A DNA stretch of 64,000 nt from Pararhizobium sp. YC-54 (GTDB lineage: Bacteria; Pseudomonadota; Alphaproteobacteria; Rhizobiales; Rhizobiaceae): positions 1 through 64,000 of the forward strand of contig NZ_JAOYTH010000001.1 in assembly GCF_025847205.1 (NCBI RefSeq), written 5' to 3'. Positions 1 through 8,088 of this stretch are shown piece after piece. A model generated the notes under the pieces. The model saw only the letters and a list, made by a program, of their open reading frames with translations. It was not told the origin of the DNA and did not search any database. Position numbers and translations under genes: made by a program. Within the stretch, counting starts at the first letter, position 1. The number at the start of each line of letters is the position of its first letter.

Positions 1-548
1 GGCTCGTTGAGGCGCAGGTCGGTGGTGACGACGGCCGGAAGTTTGATCTCGATGGTCTGCAGGCCGCCATCGACCTCGCGGGTCACCTGCGCCTTGCCGT
101 CACCGATCTCGACCTTCGAAGCAAAGGTGCCCTGGGCCCAGCCGAGCAGCGCCGACAGCATCTGGCCGGTCTGGTTCGAATCGTCATCGATCGCCTGCTT
201 GCCGACAATGATCAGGCCGGGCTGTTCGGCCTGCGCCACACCCTTGATGATCTTGGCGACGGCCAGAGGCTCGACCTGGTCGTCAGTCTCGACCAGGATC
301 GCCCGGTCGGCCCCCATCGCCAGCGCCGTGCGCAGCGTTTCCTCGGCCTTGGCCGGACCGACGGAGACGACGACCACTTCCTCGACCTTGCCGGCCTCCT
401 TCAGCCGCAACGCCTCCTCGACCGAAATCTCGTCGAACGGGTTCATCGACATCTTCACATTGGCAAGCTCGACCCCCGTGCCATCCGGCTTCACCCGGAT
501 CTTGACGTTGTAGTCGACGACACGTTTTACGGTGACCAGGATTTTCAT
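1..548 (-). CDS. etfB: Electron transfer flavoprotein subunit beta, cut by the window edge
   Basis: EtfB forms with EtfA a soluble FAD/AMP heterodimer that takes electrons from acyl-CoA and N-methyl dehydrogenases and passes them to ETF-ubiquinone oxidoreductase. The reverse strand from ATG at 548 reads [17 protein letters not shown], then [19 protein letters not shown] and [10 protein letters not shown], all characteristic of EtfB (usual length about 250; about 182 residues are visible). The 3' end and probably etfA lie outside the window. A GAGGAATTGCA ribosome-binding region precedes the start. Seen: the family motifs. Inferred: its position beside two flavin-dependent N-demethylase genes is convenient because such enzymes can use ETF, but etfBA is also a normal housekeeping locus. 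Confidence 0.93.
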   Translation of the reverse strand, partial: MKILVTVKRVVDYNVKIRVKPDGTGVELANVKMSMNPFDEISVEEALRLKEAGKVEEVVVVSVGPAKAEETLRTALAMGADRAILVETDDQVEPLAVAKIIKGVAQAEQPGLIIVGKQAIDDDSNQTGQMLSALLGWAQGTFASKVEIGDGKAQVTREVDGGLQTIEIKLPAVVTTDLRLNE

Positions 549-588
549 TGCAATTCCTCTTTGGCTCGTCTCGTAAATACATCAGCGG

Positions 589-1194
589 TCAATGACTCTG
601 ACCGTCGGCGCGGAGTGCCCATAGGGCAAGCAGCGGCTTTGACCCGGATCGCATCGCGTGTCTAATTCCGGGGACATTGAAGAAGGAGCCGCCTATGCCA
701 GGCTCGAACCAGTCGTTGTCCGCCTGCCTGAACTCTCCTTCGGACATTACGAGGTAGGTCTCTTCTGGCGGATGGTCATGGTCGGGGTACCGCACATGCG
801 GAGCCATCAGCGTGACCCCCAGCCAGACATCTTTGCGATCTTCAACACCGCCAGGTCCAACTATCATCCCGTTGGCATGGCTCATGAGGAAATTGTCGCT
901 GGCAGAATTGTCATATGACGACCGCCATCTCCACTCGAGGAACGGCTCGATGTCTCTGAAGCAGGAGACGACCCTTTCAAGGCTTGGTTCGGATGCGGCG
1001 CCATTCAGCGCGCTGGAAAGGTATCGTTCGCAGACGGGGAGGCGCTTCGGCGGAGCCTCTCGTTGAACGGCGGGCGTTTCCAGTTGAGTGAACAACTGCA
1101 TGACAGACTTCCTTGCGCGTAGGTCCGTTGCGTGCCGATCAAACGCAGCGAAGGCGGCATCGAGGAAGCTCTGAAGGGCGTCACCTCTGATCAT
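589..1194 (-). CDS. DddL-type dimethylsulfoniopropionate lyase-like cupin
   Basis: Predicted 201-residue single-domain cupin resembling the DMSP lyase DddL family, which cleaves DMSP to dimethyl sulfide and acrylate. The metal-binding cupin signature is complete: H139-x-H141, E145 and Y147 in the segment YPDHDHPPEETY, with a second cupin histidine at H179 in VPGIRH. ATG at 1194 is preferred because AAGGAT lies about 8 bases before it; an in-frame GTG at 1227 is the alternative. The gene lies 39 bases after the N-methylproline demethylase-like gene on the same strand, so the two are probably cotranscribed. DMSP is a structural analogue of glycine betaine, which fits a betaine island. Family membership is inferred from motifs. 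The substrate is not certain, since related cupins in soil bacteria have not all been tested. Confidence 0.75.
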   Translation of the reverse strand: MIRGDALQSFLDAAFAAFDRHATDLRARKSVMQLFTQLETPAVQREAPPKRLPVCERYLSSALNGAASEPSLERVVSCFRDIEPFLEWRWRSSYDNSASDNFLMSHANGMIVGPGGVEDRKDVWLGVTLMAPHVRYPDHDHPPEETYLVMSEGEFRQADNDWFEPGIGGSFFNVPGIRHAMRSGSKPLLALWALRADGQSH

Positions 1195-1233
1195 GCTTGA
1201 ATCCTTGCATGATAACCAACTTGCCACCCACCG

Positions 1234-3270
1234 TCAGATGTCCTTGCAGAGACGCAAAGCATCGTAGATCGCGGCATGCGTGTTGCGGGCGGCCACGGCG
1301 TCGCCGATGCGGAAAAGCTGATACTTGCCCTGCGCATTGCGGGCCACCGTCTGAGGCTTGCCTTCCAGCAGTTCGTCGTAGGAAACTTCGCCGAGGTTGG
1401 ACGACCGTGGTTTCAGCTCAAAATAGATGTCGTCCAAGGGGATGGTGCCATGATTGATGACCACCTGGTCGAAGGTGCGCTGTTTGGCGACGCCACCATA
1501 ATCGCTGCCGACATTGGCGAGAAGCTGGTTGCCATTCTTTTCTATGGACTCGAGCCGATAGGTGACCGTGAAAGTGACGTCGAGCTTTTGCAGGGAGCGC
1601 ATGTACGGAACAAGATTCATGGCCATGACTTCCGGAGCGAACGACCTGTCAGGGGTCATGATCTCGACCTTCGCTCCCGAGTTCGCCAGGAATTCGGCCG
1701 CTTGAAGGCCTGCGTGATCCCCGGCATCGTCGAAGACGAGAACGTTGGTCCCAGGCTTCACGTCTCCTGAAATGATATCCCACGAAGAGACGACCAGCTC
1801 GTTACCCTTTGTCAGAACTTCCGTGTGGGCGATGCCGCCTGTGGCGATGATGACGACATCGGGTTTCTCCGCCTCGATCGTCTCAGCTTCGGCCCAGGTG
1901 TTGAAACGGAACGAGACGCCGAGCTTCTCACACTGGCTCATGCGCCAGTCGATGATGCTGATCATCTCCTTGCGGCGAGGGCTTTGTGCTGTGAGCCGGA
2001 TCTGTCCGCCAGGGTTCGCAGCAGCTTCAAAGACGACAACGTGATGGCCGCGCTCGCCTGCGACGCGTGCTGCTTCAAGGCCCGCTGGGCCTGCGCCGAC
2101 AATGACGACCTTCTTGCGGACGTCGACCTTGGGCACTTCGTGGGGCATGGTCTGTTCGCGGCCGGTCGCCGCATTGTGGATGCAGAAGGCCATCCCACCC
2201 TGGTAGATTCTATCAAGGCAGTAGTTTGCCCCGACGCAGGGACGGATGTCGTCTTCACGCTTTTCGATGATCTTCCGGACGATATGCGGATCGGTCATAT
2301 GGGCGCGCGTCATCCCGACCATGTCGATCTTGCCTGCCGCGATCGCATGACGGGCGGTTGCGACATCGGGAATCTTCGCCGCGTGGAAGGTTGGAAATTG
2401 CGTGGCAGCGCGAATCTCTCCCGCGAAGTCGAGGTGCGGCGAATTGGCCATGCCTTGGATGGGAATGACGTCGGTGAGGCCCGCGTCGGTATCGATATGA
2501 CCGCGGATCACGTTCAGATAATCGATCAGTCCGCTGTCACGCAGTTTCTTGGAGATTTCAATGCCATCCGCCTTGTCCGTTCCGCCTGGCAGGCTTTCGT
2601 CGGCGGTATAGCGAACGCCAAGAATGAAGTCGTTACCGACCCTCTCACGCATCGCTTTGAAGACGTCGAGACAGAAGCGCATACGGTTGTCGAGAGAACC
2701 GCCATAAGGGCCTTCGAGTTCATTGGTGAGGGGGGAAGTGAACTGGTCGATGAGGTGGCCGTATGCCTCCAGCTCGACGCCGTCCATTCCGCCCGCTTTC
2801 ATGCGTTCGGCCGCATCGGCGAAGTCTTTGATGATGCGCTGGATGTCCCAGTCTTCCAGCTTTTTGGGGAATGCGCGATGTGAAGCCTCCCGATGGTGCG
2901 ATGGAGCCACGACCGGCAGCCAGTCTCCCTTGTCCCAGCGCGTACGGCGGCCGAGATGGGTCAGCTGGATCATGATTGCCGAACCCTGCTCGTGAACGGC
3001 GTCCGTCATCTCCCTGATCCACGGAACGATCTCGTCCTTGTAGGCCAGGAGATTGTTGAACACGGGCGGGCTGTCCTTGGAGACCGCCGCGGAGCCTGCG
3101 GTCATGGTCATTGCAACACCGCCTTTGGCGCGCTCGACGGTGTAGTCGCGATAACGCTGCTTCGGCATGCCATCTTCCGGATAGGCGGGCTCGTGAGAGG
3201 TCACGATGATGCGGTTTCGAAGGGTCAGATGCTTCAGTTTGTAGGGCTGCAGAAGGGGATCGTTCGACAT
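1234..3270 (-). CDS. N-methylproline demethylase-like flavin/Fe-S oxidoreductase (StcD type)
   Basis: A 678-residue protein of the trimethylamine dehydrogenase/2,4-dienoyl-CoA reductase family. An Old-Yellow-Enzyme TIM barrel that binds FMN spans about residues 5-335, followed by an Fe-S cysteine region and an FAD/NAD(P)-binding half with the dinucleotide motif VVIVGAGPAGLEAARVAGE (about 390-408). The cysteine region is C345-x2-A348-x2-C351-x11-C363, so the second of the usual four ligands is alanine. The context CVGANYCLDRIYQGG matches what I recall of N-methylproline demethylase StcD, which converts N-methylproline to proline in stachydrine catabolism. It is transcribed away from a TetR-type regulator, with the cupin gene directly downstream. 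The family is secure; the exact substrate is inferred from neighbours (ProC-like enzyme, betaine transporter). Confidence 0.82.
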   Translation of the reverse strand: MSNDPLLQPYKLKHLTLRNRIIVTSHEPAYPEDGMPKQRYRDYTVERAKGGVAMTMTAGSAAVSKDSPPVFNNLLAYKDEIVPWIREMTDAVHEQGSAIMIQLTHLGRRTRWDKGDWLPVVAPSHHREASHRAFPKKLEDWDIQRIIKDFADAAERMKAGGMDGVELEAYGHLIDQFTSPLTNELEGPYGGSLDNRMRFCLDVFKAMRERVGNDFILGVRYTADESLPGGTDKADGIEISKKLRDSGLIDYLNVIRGHIDTDAGLTDVIPIQGMANSPHLDFAGEIRAATQFPTFHAAKIPDVATARHAIAAGKIDMVGMTRAHMTDPHIVRKIIEKREDDIRPCVGANYCLDRIYQGGMAFCIHNAATGREQTMPHEVPKVDVRKKVVIVGAGPAGLEAARVAGERGHHVVVFEAAANPGGQIRLTAQSPRRKEMISIIDWRMSQCEKLGVSFRFNTWAEAETIEAEKPDVVIIATGGIAHTEVLTKGNELVVSSWDIISGDVKPGTNVLVFDDAGDHAGLQAAEFLANSGAKVEIMTPDRSFAPEVMAMNLVPYMRSLQKLDVTFTVTYRLESIEKNGNQLLANVGSDYGGVAKQRTFDQVVINHGTIPLDDIYFELKPRSSNLGEVSYDELLEGKPQTVARNAQGKYQLFRIGDAVAARNTHAAIYDALRLCKDI

Positions 3271-3313
3271 CGGACGGCCTCGCGTTTAGGAAGAATGACG
3301 TAAACGCTAAGCG

Positions 3314-3379
3314 AAAATGTACAGATATGTCAATAAGGATTACACAAAAGTCTCCGATATCGACGAATGTGTACATTTT
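3314..3379. promoter_or_regulatory. Divergent promoter region with an inverted repeat, likely TetR operator
   Basis: Between the demethylase gene (start 3270, reverse) and the regulator (start 3418, forward) are AAAATGTACA at 3314-3323 and its exact reverse complement TGTACATTTT at 3370-3379. Each arm contains the palindromic core TGTACA. Two such cores, one near each gene, suit a TetR-family repressor that controls itself and the divergent operon. Binding is inferred, not shown. Confidence 0.55.
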
Positions 3380-3417
3380 GCTTGTTTTTGCCCGGACCCT
3401 TTGTTAGGAGATTGCTT

Positions 3418-4053
3418 ATGGAACAAGTTTTAAGCGACGGCGGATGGCGTGGATCGACTGAAGGATGGCTGGACGCCGCCTACGACGCGCTTCTGGAATC
3501 GGGTGTCGACTCTGTGAAGATCCTTCCTCTTGCAAAGAAGTTGAACCTGTCCCGGACCAGTTTCTACTGGTTCTTTAAGGACCGCGAAGAGCTTCTCGCG
3601 GCCTTGGTTGGCAGGTGGCGTGACAAGAACACTGGAAACCTGATCAGGCAGGCCGACGCATATGCGGAGTCGGTCGTTGAGGCTATGCTCAACGTCTTCG
3701 ACTGCTGGCTGGATAGCTCGATATTCGATTCACAGTTCGAATTCGCAATTAGAAGCTGGGCGTTGCAGTCGCCTGAGATCACCGCCGAGGTTCAATCGGC
3801 CGACACGCTGCGGCTGGACGCCATGAAACGGATGTTTGCGCGATACGGCTATGAGGACGTCACCGCGGATGTTCGCGCCCGGACGATGTACCTCACACAG
3901 ATCGGCTACATCTCGATGCAGTCGAAAGACGAGCTGGCGACGCGGATGAAGCGAATTCCGCAATATGTCGAGATCTTTACGGGCAGGGCGCCCGAGCAGC
4001 GTGAGCTTGATCGCTTCTACGCAAGGCACAGCTTTTTGAAGAGACAAGGATGA
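3418..4053 (+). CDS. TetR/AcrR family transcriptional regulator
   Basis: Predicted 211-residue regulator. The N-terminal helix-turn-helix (about residues 15-65) reads ILPLAKKLNLSRTSFYWFF, a typical TetR DNA-recognition helix, followed by an all-helical ligand-binding domain with MYLTQIGYISM. ATG at 3418 is chosen because TAGGAGA sits 8 bases upstream; longer in-frame starts have no such site. It is divergent from the demethylase/cupin operon and only 3 bases upstream of the ProC-like gene, so it probably heads the long forward operon of reductase, transporter and second demethylase. Likely role, inferred from position: substrate-responsive repressor of the betaine island acting at the inverted repeat in its promoter region. 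Confidence 0.83.
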   Translation: MEQVLSDGGWRGSTEGWLDAAYDALLESGVDSVKILPLAKKLNLSRTSFYWFFKDREELLAALVGRWRDKNTGNLIRQADAYAESVVEAMLNVFDCWLDSSIFDSQFEFAIRSWALQSPEITAEVQSADTLRLDAMKRMFARYGYEDVTADVRARTMYLTQIGYISMQSKDELATRMKRIPQYVEIFTGRAPEQRELDRFYARHSFLKRQG

Positions 4054-4056
4054 CCA

Positions 4057-4851
4057 ATGACTGAGCAGTTGAATATCGGCATCGTTGGAGCTGCGGGATG
4101 GCTTGGAAGAGCCTTCGCCTCTTCGATCATCGATGCGGGTGTAGCTGCTCCGGAAAGTCTCGCCTTGTCTTATCGAAGCAAGAAGCCGGACCTTCTGCCA
4201 GAGGCGGCATGGGTCACCGACAACCAGGAACTCTTCGATCGCTCAGACGTCGTGATCATTTCAGTCCGTCCCCATGATCTTGGGTCTATCAAGATGCTCA
4301 CCAGCGGCAAGCTCATCATATCAGTGATGGCGGGCGTCACCCTCCAGTCGCTTGCCCAGCAGTTCAAGACGCAGCGTGTCGTCCGCGCGCTGCCAAACGG
4401 CGCTGCCGAAGTCCGGCGATCCTACACTCCCTGGGCGGCCGCCGATGGCATCACTTCAGAAGATCGCGACACCGTACTGCGAATACTTGAGGCCTGCGGC
4501 ACTGCCGACGAGGTCTCGACCGAAGCCGACATCGACTACCTGACCGGACTTACAGGCTCGGGTCCGGCATTTCCGGCCCTGCTGGCGGCCGCCATGATGA
4601 ATGACGCGGTCAGCCGAGGCATCAAACGCAGCGTGGCGCGACGGGCCGTCAATGCCGTGCTGGTCGGAACCGGGCGTCTGGTGGAACGTCGGTCGGAATG
4701 TCCGAGCGACATCGTTGAGACCTTCATGGAGTATCGCGGCACCACTGCTGCCGCCCTGGATACGATGCGCGCCGCTGGCTTCGAAACGGCTGTCCGCAGC
4801 GGCCTTGAAGCGGCCTTTCAGAAATCGGTGAGTATGGGTCAATCCTCCTGA
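4057..4851 (+). CDS. Pyrroline-5-carboxylate reductase-like protein (ProC family)
   Basis: A 264-residue NAD(P)-dependent reductase of the ProC family. The N-terminal Rossmann motif is NIGIVGAAGWLGRAFA (about residues 6-21; the family more often has GxGxMG). The C-terminal dimerisation domain carries LTGLTGSGPAF and GTTAAALDTMRAAGF, both diagnostic of pyrroline-5-carboxylate reductases. ATG at 4057 lies 3 bases after the regulator stop, with AGGA in reach. ProC normally makes proline from pyrroline-5-carboxylate. In this island it may act on a cyclic imine formed during proline-betaine or hydroxyproline-betaine breakdown (inference). It probably is not the main biosynthetic ProC, given its operon. 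Confidence 0.82.
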   Translation: MTEQLNIGIVGAAGWLGRAFASSIIDAGVAAPESLALSYRSKKPDLLPEAAWVTDNQELFDRSDVVIISVRPHDLGSIKMLTSGKLIISVMAGVTLQSLAQQFKTQRVVRALPNGAAEVRRSYTPWAAADGITSEDRDTVLRILEACGTADEVSTEADIDYLTGLTGSGPAFPALLAAAMMNDAVSRGIKRSVARRAVNAVLVGTGRLVERRSECPSDIVETFMEYRGTTAAALDTMRAAGFETAVRSGLEAAFQKSVSMGQSS

Positions 4852-4921
4852 CACCGCTTGAGGCGGGCTTTGCGGCGTCCCGCCTTTGAATGACAAAAGT
4901 CGCATGAAGAGGGAAACGACA

Positions 4922-5923
4922 ATGAAAACATTGCTTGCATCAACTTGCCTCATGTTCGGTCTGATCGGCGGAACATCACTGTCGCATGCCGCCGAGTGCG
5001 GCAGTCTCACCATCGCCAGCATGAACTGGCAGAGCGCCGAGGTTCTCTCGAACCTGGACAAGTTCATCCTCAATGAAGGCTACGGATGTGACGCCGAGAT
5101 CACGGTGGGCGATACCGTCCCGACGATCACGTCCATGGCAGAGAAGGGCCAGCCGGATATCGCGCCCGAGGCCTGGATCGACCTGCTTCCGGAAGTCGTG
5201 AAAAAGGGAACAGACGAAGGCCGGATCGTCAAGGTCGGCTCTCCGCTGCCGGATGGCGGTGTCCAGGGCTGGTGGATTCCCAAGTACCTGGCCGACGCCC
5301 ACCCGGATATCAAGACAATTCCCGACATGTTGAAGCATCCCGAACTCTTCCCCGATCCGGAAGACAGCAGCAAGGGCGCAATTTTCAACGGTCCTCAGGG
5401 ATGGGGTGGCACTGTCGTCACGTCTCAGCTCTACAAAGGCTTCGAGGCGGAGAAGGCAGGTTTCAGCCTGATTGACACCGGTTCGGCTGCCGGTCTCGAT
5501 GGATCCATCGCGAAAGCCTACGAAGGCAAAGAGGGCTGGGTTGGCTACTACTGGGCTCCGACCGCCTTGCTTGGCAAGTACGAGATGGTCAAGCTTGAGG
5601 CCGGCGTCCCGGAAGACGCTGCAGAATGGAAGCGGTGCAACACCGTGGAAGCCTGCACCGACCCGAAGGCGAACGCCTGGCCAGTTGATACGATCGTCAC
5701 CTTGGTTGCAAAGCCGTTTTCAGAGCGCGTCGGTCCCGAGGTCATGGACTACCTGAAGAAGCGTTCCTGGACCAACGCCACCGTCAGCAAGCTTATGGCG
5801 TGGATGACTGACAACCAGGCCAGCGGTGAAGACGGCGCGAAGCACTTCCTGGAAGAAAACAAGGACATCTGGACTAAGTGGGTGTCTCCTGAGGCCGCCG
5901 AAAAGATCGCGGCTGCTCTTTAA
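4922..5923 (+). CDS. Betaine-type ABC transporter substrate-binding protein (OpuAC/ProX-like)
   Basis: Predicted 333-residue periplasmic binding protein of the glycine betaine/proline betaine family. A signal peptide (about residues 1-21, ending SLSHA before AECG) directs export. Conserved segments include ISMAEKGQPDIAPEAW-like and GWWIPKYLADAHPD, with several tryptophans and tyrosines of the sort that form aromatic cages around quaternary ammonium groups. ATG at 4922 follows GAGGGAAACGAC. It is clearly paralogous to the protein encoded at 62277-63275 (shared GWWIPK, DAHPDIKT, LIDTGSAAGLDGS, YYWAPTA). It heads a transporter set with permease and ATPase downstream. The substrate is inferred from the island: proline betaine, N-methylproline or a related betaine. 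Confidence 0.87.
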   Translation: MKTLLASTCLMFGLIGGTSLSHAAECGSLTIASMNWQSAEVLSNLDKFILNEGYGCDAEITVGDTVPTITSMAEKGQPDIAPEAWIDLLPEVVKKGTDEGRIVKVGSPLPDGGVQGWWIPKYLADAHPDIKTIPDMLKHPELFPDPEDSSKGAIFNGPQGWGGTVVTSQLYKGFEAEKAGFSLIDTGSAAGLDGSIAKAYEGKEGWVGYYWAPTALLGKYEMVKLEAGVPEDAAEWKRCNTVEACTDPKANAWPVDTIVTLVAKPFSERVGPEVMDYLKKRSWTNATVSKLMAWMTDNQASGEDGAKHFLEENKDIWTKWVSPEAAEKIAAAL

Positions 5924-5935
5924 ATAAACGCTTGG

Positions 5936-5957
5936 GGCGGTGCGTATTCGCACCGCC
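5936..5957 (+). terminator. Intercistronic hairpin after the binding-protein gene
   Basis: GGCGGTGCG (5936-5944), loop TATT, CGCACCGCC (5949-5957): a perfect 9-bp stem 12 bases after the binding-protein stop. There is no long T-run, so partial attenuation or 3' mRNA protection is more likely than full termination. Either would raise binding protein over permease. Confidence 0.6.
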
Positions 5958-6016
5958 TTCCGCCGCCAAAACAACAATAACAATCGGTGCGGCCTCAGAC
6001 AAAAAATGGGGAACAA

Positions 6017-6904
6017 ATGGATTGGTTTTTTAACTTCCCGCATATGGACGACGACGCTCTCAGGAACTTGAAGAAGTTCATTGATGAGTCATTCCGGGCA
6101 TTCACGCGCGCCTACGGCGATGCGATCGAGGGGTTCTTCTCTCCGCTGCAGACATTTCTCATCTACTCCGAGCGTTTCATGACGAAAACGCCTTGGCCAA
6201 TTATCACATTGATCATCCTGGCCATCGCCTGGGCTGGAAGCCGAAATCTTAAAATCGTGGCAGGCTGTCTCTTCAGCCTTCTTGCCATCGGCTATTTCGA
6301 CATGTGGGACGACACCATGCGAACGATCTCTATGATCTTCGTATGCACGATCCTGTCGATTGCCATCGGCATTCCAATCGGCATCATGATGTCCCGTTCA
6401 GACCGTCTGCAGCGCATCGTCAATCCCGTGCTCGACGTCATGCAGACCATGCCGAGCTTCGTCTACCTCATTCCGGTCGTCATGCTTCTCGGGATCGGAA
6501 AAGTTCCGGGACTCATCGCCGTCGTGATCTATGCCATCCCGCCGATGATACGTCTCACCAACCTCGGTATTCGTCTGGTTGACAAGGATGTCCTGGAGGC
6601 TGCAGACGCGTTCGGGTCCTCGTCCTGGCAGAAGCTCGTCTGGGTTCAGCTGCCACTCGCGCTTCCTACGATCATGGCTGGAATAAACCAGTGCATCATG
6701 ATGGCGCTGGCAATGGTGGTAATCGCATCGATGATCGGCGTCCAAGGACTTGGACAGCCCGTTCTAAAAGCGATCGCGAACCAGTACTTCACACTCGGTA
6801 TTTTCAACGGCCTTGCGATCGTCGGTATCGCCATCATTTTCGACCGCGTCAGTCAGTCCTACGGACAGCGGCTGCAGAAGCACAGGGAGATCATCCATGG
6901 CTGA
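6017..6904 (+). CDS. Betaine-type ABC transporter permease (OpuAB/ProW-like)
   Basis: A 295-residue inner-membrane permease with several transmembrane segments and a typical MetI-like domain. The family segments IGIPIGIMMSRS, DVMQTMPSFVYLIPVVMLLGIG and AADAFGSSSWQ (the EAA loop that docks the ATPase) are present. ATG at 6017 is preceded by GGGGAAC. The gene follows the binding-protein gene across a hairpin and overlaps the ATPase gene by 8 bases, indicating translational coupling. It is paralogous to the permease at 61094-62002, including the same extracytoplasmic N-terminal extension of about 80 residues before the first core helices. Confidence 0.9.
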   Translation: MDWFFNFPHMDDDALRNLKKFIDESFRAFTRAYGDAIEGFFSPLQTFLIYSERFMTKTPWPIITLIILAIAWAGSRNLKIVAGCLFSLLAIGYFDMWDDTMRTISMIFVCTILSIAIGIPIGIMMSRSDRLQRIVNPVLDVMQTMPSFVYLIPVVMLLGIGKVPGLIAVVIYAIPPMIRLTNLGIRLVDKDVLEAADAFGSSSWQKLVWVQLPLALPTIMAGINQCIMMALAMVVIASMIGVQGLGQPVLKAIANQYFTLGIFNGLAIVGIAIIFDRVSQSYGQRLQKHREIIHG

Positions 6905-7934
6905 TCAGCGCTTTGACGGAATCAAGATCCGGAACCTCTACAAGATCTTCGGCCCGAATGGCGCTGCGCACGTGGAAGCCGTGCGCAACGGGCTGTCGAA
7001 GACCGAACTAAACGAAAAGTTTGGATTGGTCCTAGGGCTCAAAGACATCAATATCGAGATGCCTGCCGGCTGCATCCAGGTCATCATGGGCCTGTCTGGG
7101 TCCGGCAAGTCCACGCTGATCCGGCACATCAACAGGTTGATTGATCCCACGTCAGGAGAGGTGCTCGTAAACGGCGTCGACGTCGTGAGGATGAACGAAT
7201 CGGAACTCAGGGATTTTCGACGACATCAGACGGCTATGGTCTTTCAGAAGTTTGCCCTGCTGCCGCATCGGAACGTGCTGGAGAACACGGTCTACGGGCT
7301 GGACGTCCAGAAGATTAGCCGGGCCAAAAGCACCGAAATCGCGATGCAGTGGCTCGAACGGGTCGGGCTCAAGGGTTTCGAAAAGAAGTATCCCAACCAG
7401 CTCTCCGGCGGAATGCAGCAACGCGTTGGCCTTGCTCGGGCCCTCTCGAATGATGCTCCGGTTCTTCTGATGGACGAGGCATACTCTGCACTTGATCCCT
7501 TGATCAGGATGGACATGCAAAGCGTGCTTTTGGGGCTGCAGAAGGAGATCAAGAAAACCATCGTGTTCATCACTCACGATTTGGACGAGGCACTGCGGCT
7601 CGGGGACCAGATCGCAATTCTGCGCGACGGTGAGGTCATTCAGCAGGGCACCAGTCAGGACATCGTTCTCCGGCCTGCGGACGACTATATCGCCAACTTC
7701 GTCAAGGAAGTGAACCGCGGGCGGGTGATCCATGTGGACGCAGTGATGTCTCCGGTCGCGGCCGGCCACGCCGTCAATGGTGCAACGGTTATGTCGGGAA
7801 GCTCGATCGACGACGCCATGAAACTTCTCGCTCATGGAAGTGCTACGGACGTCACCATCACCGATCCTGCAGGCAAGCCGCTGGGCACAGTCGACCTCAA
7901 GTGTCTCGCAGCGGCCGTCGTCTCGTCACACTGA
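6897..7934 (+). CDS. Betaine-type ABC transporter ATP-binding protein (OpuAA/ProV-like)
   Basis: A 345-residue ATPase that powers the transporter above. Walker A is GLSGSGKSTL (about residue 65), the ABC signature LSGGMQQRVGLARAL and Walker B LLMDEAYSALDP; the D-loop and switch histidine (FITHDLDEA) follow. The C-terminal region (about 275-345) is a short CBS-like regulatory domain with VIHVDAVMSP and DVTITDPAGKPLGT, as in OpuAA/ProV proteins that sense ionic strength or osmolality. ATG at 6897 overlaps the permease stop. It is closely related to the ATPase at 60058-61101. Transport direction is import, given its binding protein. Confidence 0.9.
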   Translation: MADQRFDGIKIRNLYKIFGPNGAAHVEAVRNGLSKTELNEKFGLVLGLKDINIEMPAGCIQVIMGLSGSGKSTLIRHINRLIDPTSGEVLVNGVDVVRMNESELRDFRRHQTAMVFQKFALLPHRNVLENTVYGLDVQKISRAKSTEIAMQWLERVGLKGFEKKYPNQLSGGMQQRVGLARALSNDAPVLLMDEAYSALDPLIRMDMQSVLLGLQKEIKKTIVFITHDLDEALRLGDQIAILRDGEVIQQGTSQDIVLRPADDYIANFVKEVNRGRVIHVDAVMSPVAAGHAVNGATVMSGSSIDDAMKLLAHGSATDVTITDPAGKPLGTVDLKCLAAAVVSSH

Positions 7935-8088
7935 AAGTTCGCAGACGGTGGAGTCTTCCTCCGTCTGCAACAGAAGCCTTTTTTGCCAGCGCTAGATGAT
8001 CTCGCTTCAAAACTCCGCGCCGCATTTGCATGAATTCTCATCAGAAGACTTCGATACATATTCTTAGCACAACCAAAGGTTCGAGCGG

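Noticed and set aside
1825..2883. Long forward frame of 352 codons opposite the N-methylproline demethylase gene
   Set aside because: It is antisense to a well-recognised gene, has no family motifs and is explained by high GC codon bias.
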